Assembly (NCBI GenBank): GCA_030668875.1
Contig: DAOVER010000031.1
Coordinates: forward strand, 1 to 32,793
DNA from: Candidatus Heimdallarchaeota archaeon
GTDB lineage: Archaea; Asgardarchaeota; Heimdallarchaeia; Heimdallarchaeales; Heimdallarchaeaceae
Direction: 5' to 3'
Length of the DNA: 32,793 nt
The notes under the pieces were generated by a model. That model saw nothing but the letters and a program-made list of their open reading frames with translations. It searched no databases and was not told the DNA's origin. Every line of letters starts with the position of its first letter. Within the stretch, counting starts at the first letter, position 1. The position numbers and the translations under genes are program-made. Of this stretch, positions 32,453-32,793 are shown piece by piece.

Positions 32453-32793
32453 ATGATGCTCGTTAGAAGAACTGAACGGATAAAAGTGAAACCTAGTTTC
32501 ACGCTTATGCAGTTAGCAAGACAGAGCAAAAACGTGTATAATTATGGCAATTATATCATCAAAAGACAACTGAAAAATAGTAAGTATATGACCTCAGAGT
32601 ATGAGTTAGTAGACATGATCCGTTATCATCCTTGCTATACGGACTTTATCGCCCACTCAGCACAACAGACGATAAAATTTTTAGTAAAGAACTGGAAAGC
32701 GTATTTCAGAGCGATAAAAGAGTACAAGAAGCACCCGCAAAAATTCCTCTCTCCACCCCATGCGCCCAAATATAAGAAAAAACGAGGGTTCCA
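32453..32793 (+). CDS. tnpB: IS200/IS605-type TnpB, N-terminal part only (runs off right edge)
   Basis: Of this frame 113 codons are visible, starting MMLVRRTERIKVKPS and continuing open to the window end. SKNVYNYGNYIIKRQLK (25-41), HSAQQTIKFLVKNWKAYFRA (two runs, about 68-87) and PKYKKKRG near the end align position by position with the N-terminal domain of the left-edge TnpB (AKNLYNRANFLIK, NWKSYFRA, PNYKKKDG). The two proteins are homologous but clearly different, so they are not copies of one recent insertion. RuvC and zinc-finger regions lie outside the window, so completeness is unknown. Confidence 0.82.
   Translation, partial: MMLVRRTERIKVKPSFTLMQLARQSKNVYNYGNYIIKRQLKNSKYMTSEYELVDMIRYHPCYTDFIAHSAQQTIKFLVKNWKAYFRAIKEYKKHPQKFLSPPHAPKYKKKRGF

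Noticed and set aside
1..32793. The whole interior as a composite transposon bounded by two tnpB genes
   Set aside because: The interior holds core genes (eS17, HMG-CoA reductase), the two tnpB proteins are too different to be matching ends, and no flanking repeats or target duplications were seen.
1..32793. tRNA, rRNA, CRISPR array or replication origin
   Set aside because: Reading the intergenic spaces showed no cloverleaf-type sequence, no rRNA-like stretch, no regularly spaced repeats and no clustered origin-type repeats; small or unusual RNAs could still have been missed by eye.

Overview
The window is AT-rich, densely coding archaeal DNA, most probably from an Asgard archaeon. The lines of evidence are a 72-codon ribosomal protein eS17 gene, a DRG/Rbg-type GTPase with a TGS domain, an HMG-CoA reductase, a myo-inositol-phosphate synthase pair, a KaiC-like ATPase, TATA-box promoters placed about 25-30 bases before start codons, and above all a protein (11416-12150) whose C-terminal two-thirds reads like the ESCRT-II subunit Vps22/EAP30, a family restricted among prokaryotes to Asgard archaea. 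The phylum assignment is inferred from gene content only. No rRNA, tRNA or CRISPR array was recognised, and no gene-free stretch exceeds about 210 bases.

Layout. Positions 1-997 (minus) hold a 3'-truncated IS200/IS605-type TnpB; a second, related TnpB starts at 32453 (plus) and runs off the right edge. Between them: a DRG-type GTPase (1170-2288) converging on a YtcJ-like amidohydrolase (2298-3857); a DUF362 gene broken by one frameshift (3982-4877); an MFS transporter with nested tandem duplications near its C-terminus (4952-6358); an ABC-2 exporter of one ATPase and two permeases (6411-9236); a minus-strand pair of beta-CASP ribonuclease and 3-hexulose-6-phosphate synthase-like genes (11243-9240); the Vps22-like gene; and a 12-bp perfect hairpin with a TATA box placed to start a transcript at its first base.

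From 19260 down to 12358 a minus-strand block encodes an NDP-sugar epimerase, a PIN-domain/helical-repeat protein, a KaiC-like ATPase, eS17, class II HMG-CoA reductase, a two-pass membrane protein and a nucleoside phosphorylase. Two tandem myo-inositol-phosphate synthase paralogues (19358-21521, plus) follow, the second lacking a catalytic lysine, then a divergent polyprenyl synthetase (minus).

The most unusual locus is 28603-22573 (minus): two paralogous exported, C-terminally anchored proteins followed by overlapping membrane genes resembling complex I subunits NuoJ, NuoK, NuoL and NuoN. There are no NuoA-D, E-G, H, I or M genes nearby, and several intramembrane charged residues of the usual ion path are missing. 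It looks like a free-standing membrane module derived from the complex I/Mrp antiporter fold, with its own extracellular partners. Divergent from it is a heterodimeric ABC exporter (28751-32373) in which all degenerate ATPase residues fall in one composite site.

Functional themes are envelope and lipid biology (HMG-CoA reductase, prenyl synthetase, inositol phosphate, sugar epimerase, ESCRT-II-like protein), membrane transport, and RNA or nucleotide metabolism. First genes of transcription units tend to have a TATA box about 25-30 bases before the start and no Shine-Dalgarno sequence (leaderless style); downstream genes in several operons have good Shine-Dalgarno sequences.
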